From Paraburkholderia heleia NBRC 101817 (GTDB taxonomy: Bacteria > Pseudomonadota > Gammaproteobacteria > Burkholderiales > Burkholderiaceae), in the NCBI RefSeq assembly GCF_000739775.1, contig NZ_BBJH01000057.1, forward strand, positions 1 to 53,983: a DNA stretch of 53,983 bases, read 5' to 3'. Of this stretch, positions 25,962-36,124 are shown piece by piece; within the stretch, counting starts at the first letter, position 1; every line of letters begins with the position of its first letter. Position numbers and translations under genes: made by a program. The notes under the pieces were generated by a model. It was not told the origin of the DNA and did no database searches. It saw nothing but the letters and a program-made list of their open reading frames with translations.

Positions 25962-26304
25962 GTTGTGAATCCTCAAGCTTGAGTTGATTAACCAAGTGAC
26001 CCGGTTTTTGGAGTCAGGTCGGTAAACGTGCCATCCACCTTTCGGTTGACAGTCGCTTTCGACAAATTCGCGTGAATTTGATTTCTGCGTCTGCCAGCGG
26101 TCGGGACCGTACATTGCTGCGAGGACCCGGAAGGCTGAATGCCGGATAGCTTCTGGCGGCATCTGCGTCGGATAACGCATCGTCTCGCGAGACGGTTGAC
26201 GCAAACTTTCATTTGCTTCGTAACGAGACGCAACAGAAAGGCGAGGGACGTGCCGCGTCATTCGAAAAAAATCGATCGGCACGCGAAAAGTGCTTGCGCA
26301 ACAA
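25962..26304. other. Intergenic region with 14-bp perfect palindrome
   Basis: These 343 bases have no convincing gene. CGTCTCGCGAGACG at 26181-26194 is a perfect palindrome. The region presumably holds the promoter of the Ala/Lys/His-rich protein gene; no clear -35/-10 pair was found. No terminator for the pseudouridine synthase gene is seen. Confidence 0.45.
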
Positions 26305-26886
26305 TCACTTGTGTTGGTGAGACGTGTTTTGCCAGGGGCCATTGGCGGGCACGTCGATGCTTTCACCGGGCGCGAGGCCGAGCGAAAAAATATCGAGCGC
26401 GCCGATCGCGACGCGTACGAGCCGCAAGGTTGGATAGCCCACGGCCGCGGTCATGCGTCGCACCTGCCGGTTCTTGCCTTCGCTGATCGCAATCTCGACC
26501 CACGTCGTGGGTATGGACGCGCGATAGCGAATCGGCGGATTACGCGGCCACAAATTTTCGGGCTCGACAATGATTCTTGTTCGACACGGCTGCGTCACGA
26601 AGTCGCCGAGATCGATGCCGCGTTCGAGCGCGGCAAGCGCTGCCGCATCGGGTTCGCCTTCCACCTGCGCCCAATAGCGCTTCACGAGCTTGCGTTTCGG
26701 TTCGGCAATGCGCGCCTGCAATGCGCCGTCGTCGGTGAGGAGCAGGAGCCCTTCGCTATCGGAGTCGAGCCGGCCCGCGGGATAGACGCCCGGCACCTTC
26801 ACCCAGTCCGCGAGGGACTGACGTGTTTCGTGCGGCGAAAACTGACAGATTGTGCCGAACGGTTTATTGAGGGCGATCAAACGCAT
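26305..26886 (-). CDS. rluE: 23S rRNA pseudouridine synthase, RluE-like (RsuA family)
   Basis: The 193-residue enzyme has the RsuA/RluE catalytic motif PAGRLDSDSEGLLLLTDDGA, where the first Asp is the nucleophile. KRYWAQVEGEP and ISEGKNRQVRRMTAAVGYPT are further family motifs. It lacks the N-terminal S4 domain of RsuA and RluB and starts directly with the catalytic fold (MRLIALNKPFGTICQFSP), as RluE does. In E. coli RluE modifies U2457 of 23S rRNA. It is divergent from icd, about 412 bases apart. Confidence 0.88.
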   Translation of the reverse strand: MRLIALNKPFGTICQFSPHETRQSLADWVKVPGVYPAGRLDSDSEGLLLLTDDGALQARIAEPKRKLVKRYWAQVEGEPDAAALAALERGIDLGDFVTQPCRTRIIVEPENLWPRNPPIRYRASIPTTWVEIAISEGKNRQVRRMTAAVGYPTLRLVRVAIGALDIFSLGLAPGESIDVPANGPWQNTSHQHK

Positions 26887-27298
26887 GACAGGGCGACGGG
26901 TACGAATGGATAACTGGCTGGCGCCGAGATCTTAATGCATATTATGTTTCGCCGATTTTTATATCTTATATAAGACATAAGACTTGTGCTGGCGTTCATG
27001 TGATGTGCGCGGCACGCGAGCGCGAGGCGTGGGCTAGAATAGCCGCCAGACCCTCACGCCGACGGACCGTCCGCGCTGCCAGGCGAGCCGCCCGGTATGC
27101 CGCTTACCGAGCGGTGTTGCGCGCCGTGCGTCGCGTGTCTCTGGACAGTCTTGCTGCGAATATCGACCGCGCCGGTTGCCGGGAAGCCGAAACGGCGAGA
27201 TGCCTTTCTCGCCGGGCGAACAGGCTTCGCCGCCGCCGCGAGGCGCCGAGCGCCGCGTCACACCCGCTACAACAGCCTTGCCCTTACTGGAGTCGATC
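26887..27298. other. rluE/icd divergent region with long icd leader
   Basis: An AT-rich patch (26936-26985) stands out from the GC-rich surroundings and carries a palindrome and direct repeats. TAGAAT at 27035-27040 is a possible icd -10, which would give a leader of about 250 bases. The remainder is GC-rich with no convincing gene. Confidence 0.45.
26964..26983. promoter_or_regulatory. Palindrome plus direct repeat upstream of icd
   Basis: TCTTATATAAGA (26964-26975) is a perfect 12-bp palindrome. ATAAGAC occurs twice in tandem (26970-26976 and 26977-26983), giving three TAAGA-type half-sites 7 bases apart. Similar TCTTATATAAGA elements are, as I recall, common upstream of central-metabolism genes in betaproteobacteria; the regulator is not identified here. 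Confidence 0.6.
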
Positions 27299-28555
27299 AT
27301 GCCGTATCAGCACATCGTGGTTCCGACCGGCGGTGAAAAGATCACCGTCAATCCGGACTTCTCGCTCAACGTCCCGGACCAGCCGATCATCCCGTACATC
27401 GAAGGCGACGGCACGGGCGTGGATATCACGCCGGTCATGCTGAAGGTGGTCGATGCGGCCGTCGAAAAGGCCTACGGCGGCAAGCGCAAGATTCACTGGA
27501 TGGAAATCTACGCGGGCGAGAAGGCGACCCGGGTCTACGGTCCCGACGTGTGGCTGCCCGAAGAAACCCTCGACGCCGTGAAGGAATACGTGGTGTCGAT
27601 CAAGGGGCCGCTCACGACGCCGGTTGGCGGCGGCATCCGGTCGCTGAACGTCGCGCTGCGCCAGCAACTCGACCTGTACGTGTGCCTGCGCCCCGTGCAG
27701 TACTTCAAGGGCGTGCCCTCGCCGGTGCGCGCGCCGGAGAAGGTCAACATGGTCATCTTCCGCGAGAACTCGGAGGACATCTATGCGGGCATCGAATGGC
27801 CCGCGGAGTCCGAAGGCGCGAAGAAGCTCATCAGGTTCCTGCGTGAAGAGATGGGCGTGACGAAGATCCGTTTTCCGGACAGCTCGGGCGTGGGCGTCAA
27901 GCCGGTGTCGCGCGAGGGCACCGAGCGTCTCGTGCGCAAGGCAATCCAGTATGCGATCGACAACGAGCGCCGCTCGGTCACGCTCGTGCACAAGGGCAAC
28001 ATCATGAAGTTCACCGAAGGCGCGTTCCGCGACTACGGTTACGCGCTCGCGCAGAAGGAGTTCGCAGCGGAACTGATAGACGGCGGCCCGTGGATGAAGA
28101 TCAGGAATCCGAAGACGGGCGGCGACATCGTGATCAAGGACGTGATCGCGGATGCTTTCCTGCAGCAGATCCTGCTGCGCCCGGCCGAATACGACGTGAT
28201 CGCCACGTTGAACCTGAACGGCGATTATGTTTCCGACGCACTGGCGGCACAGGTGGGTGGCATTGGCATCGCACCGGGTGCGAATCTTTCGGACTCCGTG
28301 GCGATGTTCGAGGCGACTCACGGCACGGCCCCCAAGTATGCGGGGAAGGACTATGTCAATCCGGGCTCCGAAATTCTCTCGGCGGAAATGATGCTGCGTC
28401 ATCTCGGCTGGGTCGAGGCGGCGAACCTCATCATTGCCTCGATGGAGAAGTCGATTCTGCAAAAGCGCGTGACTTATGACTTCGCGCGTCTGATGGAAGG
28501 GGCGACGCAGGTGTCGTGCTCTGGCTTCGGGCAGGTGATGATCGAAAATATGTAG
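27299..28555 (+). CDS. icd: NADP-dependent isocitrate dehydrogenase
   Basis: The 418-residue protein is close to E. coli Icd in length. It has the substrate-binding segment GGGIRSLNVALRQQLDLYVC, in which the first Ser is the residue phosphorylated by AceK in E. coli, and the metal-binding Asp region. ENSEDIYAGIEWP and GTAPKYAGKDYVNPGSEILS are conserved; the latter shapes NADP specificity. It oxidises isocitrate to 2-oxoglutarate in the TCA cycle. GGAG lies before the ATG at 27299; a longer frame from 27176 is GC-rich leader. It is monocistronic with a terminator 30 bases downstream. Confidence 0.97.
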   Translation: MPYQHIVVPTGGEKITVNPDFSLNVPDQPIIPYIEGDGTGVDITPVMLKVVDAAVEKAYGGKRKIHWMEIYAGEKATRVYGPDVWLPEETLDAVKEYVVSIKGPLTTPVGGGIRSLNVALRQQLDLYVCLRPVQYFKGVPSPVRAPEKVNMVIFRENSEDIYAGIEWPAESEGAKKLIRFLREEMGVTKIRFPDSSGVGVKPVSREGTERLVRKAIQYAIDNERRSVTLVHKGNIMKFTEGAFRDYGYALAQKEFAAELIDGGPWMKIRNPKTGGDIVIKDVIADAFLQQILLRPAEYDVIATLNLNGDYVSDALAAQVGGIGIAPGANLSDSVAMFEATHGTAPKYAGKDYVNPGSEILSAEMMLRHLGWVEAANLIIASMEKSILQKRVTYDFARLMEGATQVSCSGFGQVMIENM

Positions 28556-28585
28556 GCGGAACGCGACGCATCGCTGTCCCAGTAG

Positions 28586-28622
28586 AAAAAACCGGCAGAC
28601 CGAAAGATCTGCCGTTTTTTTT
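28586..28622 (+). terminator. Rho-independent terminator of icd
   Basis: CGGCAGA (28593-28599) pairs with TCTGCCG (28608-28614), followed by eight T. An A-run on the left makes it potentially bidirectional. Confidence 0.92.
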
Positions 28623-28679
28623 GTCCGGCTCGCCGTCAGTCCGTCGTGAATGGATCGGCTATCCGGCTTCGATCGGCTC

Positions 28680-29081
28680 ATGCGCTATTATGACAACGGT
28701 CAATCGAGTTCATCCGTGGTTTCGTTCAACGTGCCAGTCGTCTATCGCTTCCTTCTCGCCTGCCTGTTCGCGCTGCTTCCCATGCGCGGCGCGATGGCGT
28801 GCGGGCACGCGCAGCACGATGCACTGACGGCGCACGCTGCACTCACGCCGCACGTTGCGCTCAGCGATCGTTGCGCCGGGACGAGCACCGGCAGTCACGG
28901 CTCGCATTCGAGTTGCGGCGCGAGTTGCTGCGCTGCCGGTTGCTGCGCGCATTGCAGCGTGCCCTCCGCCATGACCGCATTCGACGCGCAGACCGACGCA
29001 CACTCCACGCCCGTCGTGCTTCCCGCCGCCATGCGCGCCGGCATTACGCACGCGCCTCCTTTGCCTCCTCCAATCGCCTGA
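28680..29081 (+). CDS. Small exported Cys/His-rich protein
   Basis: Up to 133 residues if started at ATG 28680; GTG at 28716 is also possible, and TATTAT at 28686-28691 could be a -10 that would favour the later start. A signal segment (VVYRFLLACLFALLPMRGAM) is followed by a mature region rich in His and Cys: ACGHAQHD, then SHGSHSSCGASCCAAGCCAH, then C, seven Cys within about 25 residues. It lies just upstream of the multicopper oxidase on the same strand. Copper or other metal binding in the periplasm is an inference; I recognise no named family. Confidence 0.65.
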   Translation: MRYYDNGQSSSSVVSFNVPVVYRFLLACLFALLPMRGAMACGHAQHDALTAHAALTPHVALSDRCAGTSTGSHGSHSSCGASCCAAGCCAHCSVPSAMTAFDAQTDAHSTPVVLPAAMRAGITHAPPLPPPIA

Positions 29082-29208
29082 GCCGGGCCGCCCGCTCCGG
29101 GCGGCGTACTGCGCTCGCGCTTTGCGCGAGCGAAACGAATCCCGCGCGCACGTGCGTGTTATTGCGCGCCGCGTGTCCAGGCATGAATGAGGCATGAGGA
29201 CTTCATCG

Positions 29209-30813
29209 ATGAAACGAAGAGCATTTCTATCCGGCGCGTTGAGCGCCGCCACCACGACCCTGTTCGCGCGTCGTGCATTCGCACAAGAGGCGGGCGATGC
29301 GATGCACGGCATGACGGACATGTCGGCGATGTCGGGTGGCATGATGCAGGCACATGGACCGCTTGCACCTGCCGATGCGTTGCCCGCCGGCGCGCCGCTT
29401 GCCGCGCTGCGCACGCTCGCCAGCCAGAGCCGCGAGCCGGGCCAGTTTCGCGCGACGCTCGTCGCGCAGCCCGCTGCGCGTGCGCTGCTGCCCGGAAAGC
29501 CGCAAACGGTCTTCTGGCAATACGATGCGCTCGGCGCGCTCGCGGCGAGCGCCAACGATGGCCCGGTCATCGGCCCGTTGATCGACGTACGCGAGGGTGA
29601 CACCGTCGAAATCACGTTCGTGAACCGGCTGCTGCAGCCTTCGACGATTCATTGGCATGGCCTGCCCGTGCCGCCCGATCAGGACGGTAATCCGTCGAAT
29701 CCCGTTGCGCCCGGCGAGCAGCACGTTTATCGCTTCACGCTGCCGCAGGGGAGTGCGGGCACCTACTGGTATCACCCGCATCCCCACAGGCTGAGTTCGG
29801 AACAGGTGTTCCGCGGGCTGGCGGGGCCCTTCGTCGTGCGCGCCGCCGACGATCCACTCGCGGCGTGGCCCGAGCGGCATCTGTTCGTGTCCGACCTGAA
29901 ACTCGCGGCAGACGGCACGATTCCCGCGAACGGCATGATGGACTGGATGAACGGCCGCGAAGGCCAGTACGTGCTCGTCAACGGCGCTCGTCAGCCGCAC
30001 ATCGAGGTCGTGCGCGACGAGCGCTGGCGCGTCTGGAACGGCTGTAACGCGCGCTATCTGCAACTCGCCTTCGACGACGGCCGCGCCTTCACGCAGGTGG
30101 GCACCGACGGGGGGCTGCTGGGCGCGCCGCGCGAGGGCGTCACCTCGCTACTGCTCGCGCCGGGCGAACGCGCGGAGCTGATCGTGCACGTGGGGCAGGG
30201 CGTCTCGCGTGCATCGCTGATTGCCGCGCAATACGACCGCCACAAAATGGCGATGACGCACGGCAGCCTGCCCGCGGGGCCGACGCTGAGCCTCGCGAAT
30301 GTTGGCTTCGCCCCGGCCGGTGCGGAACAACCGGCACTGCCGTCGCGCCTGCGGCCGATTGCGCCACTCATATCTTCAGGTCCTCTAACGGTTCCGGGAA
30401 AAAGCGTGGTGTTCGGCGAAGCCATGGACATGAAAGCGATGCACGCGCCGGGCGCCTCCACGCAGCCCATGCCGCGCGGTATGCGGTTTATGGTGAACGG
30501 CGCGGTGTTCGATCCGGCGCGCGTGACGCTGGCGAGCCGGCGCGGGGAAGTCGAGCACTGGACGATAGCAAACGGCACGGACATGGATCATCCGTTTCAT
30601 CTGCACGGCACGCAATTTCAGGTGCTGGCGCGCGAGCGCGGCGGTGTGCGCAAGGAGGAAGAATTGCTGGCATGGCGCGACACGGTGAACGTGCAGCCCG
30701 GTGAAACGGTGCACATCGCAACCGTTCAGCACGAGGCGGGCGATCGCATGTTTCATTGCCACATCCTCGAGCACGAGGACCTCGGCATGATGGGTACGTT
30801 GCGCGTGAGCTAG
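29209..30813 (+). CDS. Multicopper oxidase, exported by Tat
   Basis: The protein has about 534 residues. The N-terminus MKRRAFLSGALSAATTTLFA is a twin-arginine signal. All copper-site motifs are present: HWHG (about 145), YHPHPH (about 185), HPFHLHG near 460 and the C-terminal HCHILEHEDLGMM, which supplies the type 1 Cys, two His and a Met. Met-rich stretches (MHGMTDMSAMSGGMM after the signal; EAMDMKAMH before the last domain) resemble the Cu(I) sites of CueO-like cuprous oxidases. GAGGA lies 8 bases before the ATG at 29209; ATG at 29194 is badly spaced. Probably a periplasmic copper-resistance oxidase. Confidence 0.92.
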   Translation: MKRRAFLSGALSAATTTLFARRAFAQEAGDAMHGMTDMSAMSGGMMQAHGPLAPADALPAGAPLAALRTLASQSREPGQFRATLVAQPAARALLPGKPQTVFWQYDALGALAASANDGPVIGPLIDVREGDTVEITFVNRLLQPSTIHWHGLPVPPDQDGNPSNPVAPGEQHVYRFTLPQGSAGTYWYHPHPHRLSSEQVFRGLAGPFVVRAADDPLAAWPERHLFVSDLKLAADGTIPANGMMDWMNGREGQYVLVNGARQPHIEVVRDERWRVWNGCNARYLQLAFDDGRAFTQVGTDGGLLGAPREGVTSLLLAPGERAELIVHVGQGVSRASLIAAQYDRHKMAMTHGSLPAGPTLSLANVGFAPAGAEQPALPSRLRPIAPLISSGPLTVPGKSVVFGEAMDMKAMHAPGASTQPMPRGMRFMVNGAVFDPARVTLASRRGEVEHWTIANGTDMDHPFHLHGTQFQVLARERGGVRKEEELLAWRDTVNVQPGETVHIATVQHEAGDRMFHCHILEHEDLGMMGTLRVS

Positions 30814-30841
30814 CGCGCGAACGTTAAAAAACCATGACGCC

Positions 30842-30870
30842 AAAAAGAAACCCGGCCGAAGCCGGGTTTC
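30842..30870 (-). terminator. Rho-independent terminator of the cold-shock gene
   Basis: GAAACCCGGC (30847-30856) and GCCGGGTTTC (30861-30870) form a perfect 10-bp stem with a CGAA loop. On the minus strand a T-run follows. Confidence 0.9.
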
Positions 30871-30892
30871 CAAGGTACGGGTACCGAACAGA

Positions 30893-31099
30893 TCAGGCTG
30901 CTGCCTGAATGTTCGATGCCTGTTTACCCTTCGGGCCTTGCACGACCTCGAAGCTCACTTTCTGCCCTTCTTTGAGGGTCTTGAAGCCATTCATTTGAAT
31001 AGCCGAAAAGTGAGCGAACAGGTCCTCGCCGCCTTCATCCGGCGTAATGAACCCGAAACCCTTCGCGTCGTTGAACCACTTGACCGTACCGGTTGCCAT
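30893..31099 (-). CDS. Cold-shock protein, CspA family
   Basis: The 68-residue OB-fold protein has RNP1 KGFGFITP and RNP2-like DLFAHFSAI, and starts MATGTVKWFNDAKGFGF. It acts as a single-stranded nucleic acid chaperone. A long untranslated leader is likely, since the nearest promoter-like element is about 140 bases upstream. Such leaders often control csp mRNA stability and translation by temperature. It is monocistronic with a strong terminator. Confidence 0.95.
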   Translation of the reverse strand: MATGTVKWFNDAKGFGFITPDEGGEDLFAHFSAIQMNGFKTLKEGQKVSFEVVQGPKGKQASNIQAAA

Positions 31100-31684
31100 A
31101 CCAACTTCCCCTGTAACTCATGTCACTACCACGAGCAGTTCGAAAAGCTAAACGATCGCGGTGCGATCGCCCCCTCCTCACAAGCTCACCAACGGCATTT
31201 TTTCGAATTTAAGGCGGTTGAAAAAAGTGCCAGCTTGATTGTTGGGGGTCTTTAATCTGCTGTCAAGAATATTTTGAGACGCTTCTTGACACGTTGTAAA
31301 GAGCGCATTTCCAGGGTTTTTCCTGCTTTTCGCCGACGCTGAGCGCCAGTGCATAAAGCAGCTGCAGGAGGGCGTCTTGAAAAGTCGCGCAGGTGACGCA
31401 TATGCGATGCACCGCACCATGGAATCTGGCACTGAGCGTGCGGGCGCCGACAGTCGCTTCCCACGGCAACGTCAAGGTTGTGCGATACTCGATTTAACGG
31501 TGGCGTGAAAGCTGCTCAGAGCAGGATTGTGTACCGGCCCCGCAGCCGGTCGAAGGGATCGGGGCCGGGCCAGGGCGCATGAATTGCTTGCGGCGGGTCG
31601 CAGGTCGGGAGCGCCGGGTTCACCGGCCGGCCGGTCAGGTTACGGCAGGATTGCGGGCCTGTCCGAGTTGTTTAGAATGGGTGT
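31100..31684. other. cspA/clpS divergent intergenic region
   Basis: These 585 bases contain the csp leader, an inverted repeat with two outward -35-like hexamers (31238-31314) and the clpS promoter (31651-31685). The stretch between about 31320 and 31640 shows no convincing gene. Confidence 0.5.
31238..31291. promoter_or_regulatory. Inverted repeat with back-to-back -35 hexamers; candidate csp promoter
   Basis: TGTCAAGAA (31261-31269) and TTCTTGACA (31283-31291) form a perfect 9-bp inverted repeat. It contains TTGACA in both orientations. On the minus strand TTGACA is followed after 17 bases by AACAAT (plus 31238-31243), a usable -10 for the cold-shock gene. The plus-strand TTGACA has no good -10. 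Confidence 0.5.
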
Positions 31685-31685
31685 A
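31651..31685 (+). promoter_or_regulatory. clpS promoter, predicted to start transcription at the clpS ATG
   Basis: TTGCGG (31651-31656), a 16-base spacer and TAGAAT (31673-31678) form a good sigma-70 promoter. The -10 ends 6 bases before the clpS ATG, so the expected start of transcription coincides with the start codon. Confidence 0.6.
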
Positions 31686-31995
31686 TGGCGATTATCCCGG
31701 ACAAGCAGGATTCAACCGTACTGGAGCGGCAGGAGCAAAAGGTCAAACCGCCCTCCATGTACAAGGTCGTGCTAATGAATGACGACTACACGCCGATGGA
31801 ATTCGTCGTGATGGTCGTGCAGGAATATTTCAATAAGGACCGCGAGACCGCAACGCAGATCATGTTGAAGGTCCATCGCGAGGGCAGGGGTGTTTGTGGG
31901 GTCTATACGCGGGACATCGCGTCGACCAAGGTTGAGCAAGTCGTTACCCATGCACGGCAGGCCGGGCATCCGCTGCAGTGTGTGATGGAGGAAGC

Positions 31996-31999
<4 letters not shown>
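31685..31999 (+). CDS. clpS: ATP-dependent Clp protease adaptor ClpS
   Basis: The 104-residue adaptor has the conserved core VVLMNDDYTPMEFVVMVVQE and later HREGRGVCGVYTRDIASTKV, which form the N-degron pocket and the ClpA-binding face. ClpS hands N-end-rule substrates to ClpAP. There is no Shine-Dalgarno sequence upstream (only GGGTGT between the -10 and the ATG), which fits a leaderless mRNA. Its stop overlaps the clpA ATG as ATGA, so the two are coupled. Confidence 0.96.
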
Positions 32000-34287
<2,288 letters not shown>

Positions 34288-34325
34288 GCCACGGCAGCGC
34301 TGCTGCGCAAGCAGCCTTCAGGCGA

Positions 34326-34365
34326 GACGGCGCAGTTCGAAAGGACTGCGCCGTCTTTCTTTTGG
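34326..34365 (+). terminator. Rho-independent terminator of clpSA
   Basis: GACGGCGCAGT (34326-34336) and ACTGCGCCGTC (34345-34355) form a perfect 11-bp stem followed by TTTCTTTT. Confidence 0.93.
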
Positions 34366-34435
34366 GGCCGGGCGGCAGGTCCAGGGGGCGCCGTGATGCG
34401 CAGGCGCGCCAGCCGTCAGCCGGTAAAATGCGCGT

Positions 34436-34551
34436 TGTCCGCCGTCGGCCTTTTCTTGATGCGCAGCGCTTCAGTCGCGTCTCGCGCAAAGCAGAGGTGT
34501 AACAGTGGTACCACGTAAAGCGCAAAAAGCACGCCGCGGCGTGCTTTTTTT
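34436..34551 (+). ncRNA. Candidate small RNA between clpA and dut
   Basis: TAAAAT (34424-34429) could be a -10, and the palindromic terminator at 34524-34551 ends a transcript of about 115 bases. No open frame with a ribosome binding site is seen. The unit is isolated from clpA by the clpA terminator. No -35 is evident, and the terminator may only serve dut, so this is tentative. Confidence 0.2.
34524..34551 (-). terminator. Rho-independent terminator of dut (bidirectional)
   Basis: AGCACGCCG/CGGCGTGCT (34528-34545) is a perfect palindrome flanked by A5 on the left and T7 on the right, so it can work in both directions. It lies 23 bases past the dut stop. Confidence 0.85.
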
Positions 34552-34573
34552 GTTGCCCGCGCAACCGCCTGGC

Positions 34574-35020
34574 TCAGTGCTTGCCCGTGCTGCCGAAACC
34601 GCCCGCGCCGCGCTCGCTCGCCTCGAAGTCGTCGACGATGTTGAACTGCGCCTGCACGACCGGCACGATCACGAGCTGCGCGAGACGCTCCAGCGGGTTG
34701 AGCGTGAAGGTGGTGTGGCCGCGGTTCCAGGTCGAAATCATCAGCTCGCCCTGGTAGTCCGAGTCGATCAGGCCGACCAGATTGCCGAGCACGATGCCGT
34801 GCTTGTGGCCAAGGCCCGAGCGCGGCAGGATCAGCGCCGCGTAGCCGGGGTCGGCCACGTGGATGGCGAGGCCCGTCGGCACGAGCTTCGTTTCGCCCGG
34901 TTCGAGCGTGACCGGCGCGTCGAGGCACGCGCGCAGGTCGAGGCCGGCGCTGCCCGGCGTGGCGTACTGGGGTAGCTGGTCGCGCATGCGCTCGTTCAGG
35001 ATCTTGATGTCGATTTTCAT
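34574..35020 (-). CDS. dut: Deoxyuridine 5'-triphosphate nucleotidohydrolase
   Basis: The 148-residue trimeric dUTPase has all five motifs, including GSAGLDLRAC, PRSGLGHKHGI, GLIDSDYQGEL, RLAQLVIVPV and the C-terminal GAGGFGSTGKH. It converts dUTP to dUMP and pyrophosphate and keeps uracil out of DNA. It is the last gene of a minus-strand run and lies 32 bases downstream of the flavin oxidoreductase gene. Pairing with coaBC is common in proteobacteria. Confidence 0.96.
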   Translation of the reverse strand: MKIDIKILNERMRDQLPQYATPGSAGLDLRACLDAPVTLEPGETKLVPTGLAIHVADPGYAALILPRSGLGHKHGIVLGNLVGLIDSDYQGELMISTWNRGHTTFTLNPLERLAQLVIVPVVQAQFNIVDDFEASERGAGGFGSTGKH

Positions 35021-35052
35021 GAAGTCAGGGTGATGGGGCGGTGGTGGATCGC

Positions 35053-36057
35053 TCAGGCGCGAGGCAGCTGGAACGCCTCGGCGAGAAGTTCGTAAGAGCG
35101 CAGACGAGCCTCGTAGCTGCCCGCAACGGTCAGCACGATCAGTTCGTCGGCGCGGAAGTTGTCCTTGATGGCGAGAAGGCGCTCGGTGACGCTCTCGGGC
35201 GTGCCGATGACGCTGCGTGGCTTCTCGCGGTCGATCACGATCTGCTCGCGCTCGCCGTACTCCTGCGCGCGCCCCTGCTCGAGGCTCGGGATCGGCGCGT
35301 TCAAGCCATAGGCCATCTGCACGCGGCGCAGGTCGACGGCCTTTTCGAGGTCGGCGGCCTCGGCTTCGGTGTCGGCGCAGATCGCGAACACGGCGCACGC
35401 GAGATACGGCTTCGCTTCGTGGCCCGGCTTGAAGCGGTCGAAATACGCCTCGGCCACGAGATGTCCGAAATGCGCGTTGATGAAGTGCGCGAACGAGAAG
35501 CGCAGTCCGAGCTGTGCGGCGAGGATGCCGCCGAAGTCGCTCGAACCGAGCACCCAGAGCTGCGGGCGCGTCTGGATCTGCGGCTGCAGCACCACGCCGC
35601 TCGCGAGATGGTCGGCGGGAAGCGTGCCGTCCATGAGGCCGACGAGATCCTGCACCTGCTGCGAGAACTGGTCGCCGCGGTTGTACGTGCCTGCGGCCAC
35701 GGCCTGCGCCGTGCGCATGTCGCCGCCTGGCGCACGCCCGACACCGAGGTCGACGCGCCCCGGAAAGAGCGCTTCGAGCATCATGAACTGTTCGGCGATC
35801 TTGAAGGGGCTGTAATAGGGCAGCATGATGCCGCCCGAGCCGATACGGATGCGCTTCGTGACGCTGCCGAGGCGCGCGAGCATGACCTCGGGGCAGGGGT
35901 TGCACACGCCCAGCAGGCCGTGGTGCTCGGCGCACCAGTAGCGCGTGTAGCCCAGGTCGTCGGCAAGCTGGGCAAGCTCGATGGTGGCGGCGATGGCGTC
36001 CGCCGCGCTGTGCCCGGCGATCACGGGCGACTGGTCGAGTACGGAAAGCCGTGTCAT
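35053..36057 (-). CDS. LLM-class flavin-dependent oxidoreductase (luciferase-like)
   Basis: The 334-residue TIM-barrel protein begins MTRLSVLDQSPVIAGHSAAD. It has YWCAEHHGLLGVCNPCPEVM and LYPGRVDLGVGRAPGG-type segments typical of the bacterial luciferase-like group that uses reduced FMN. Similar proteins are annotated as alkane or luciferase-like monooxygenases without proven substrates. AAGGAG lies 10 bases before the ATG at 36057. It sits between coaBC and dut, an insertion into the usual coaBC-dut pair, with gaps of 67 and 32 bases. Confidence 0.9.
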   Translation of the reverse strand: MTRLSVLDQSPVIAGHSAADAIAATIELAQLADDLGYTRYWCAEHHGLLGVCNPCPEVMLARLGSVTKRIRIGSGGIMLPYYSPFKIAEQFMMLEALFPGRVDLGVGRAPGGDMRTAQAVAAGTYNRGDQFSQQVQDLVGLMDGTLPADHLASGVVLQPQIQTRPQLWVLGSSDFGGILAAQLGLRFSFAHFINAHFGHLVAEAYFDRFKPGHEAKPYLACAVFAICADTEAEAADLEKAVDLRRVQMAYGLNAPIPSLEQGRAQEYGEREQIVIDREKPRSVIGTPESVTERLLAIKDNFRADELIVLTVAGSYEARLRSYELLAEAFQLPRA

Positions 36058-36124
36058 GGCAGTACTGCTCCTTGCCTGGGTTCGCGGCGCCCAACGCCGG
36101 CACGCGGGTGCGCCGGCGCGCGCG

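Noticed and set aside
26963..26985. AT-rich island as an attachment or integration site
   Set aside because: No integrase, tRNA end or direct-repeat flank is near; a regulatory palindrome explains it better.
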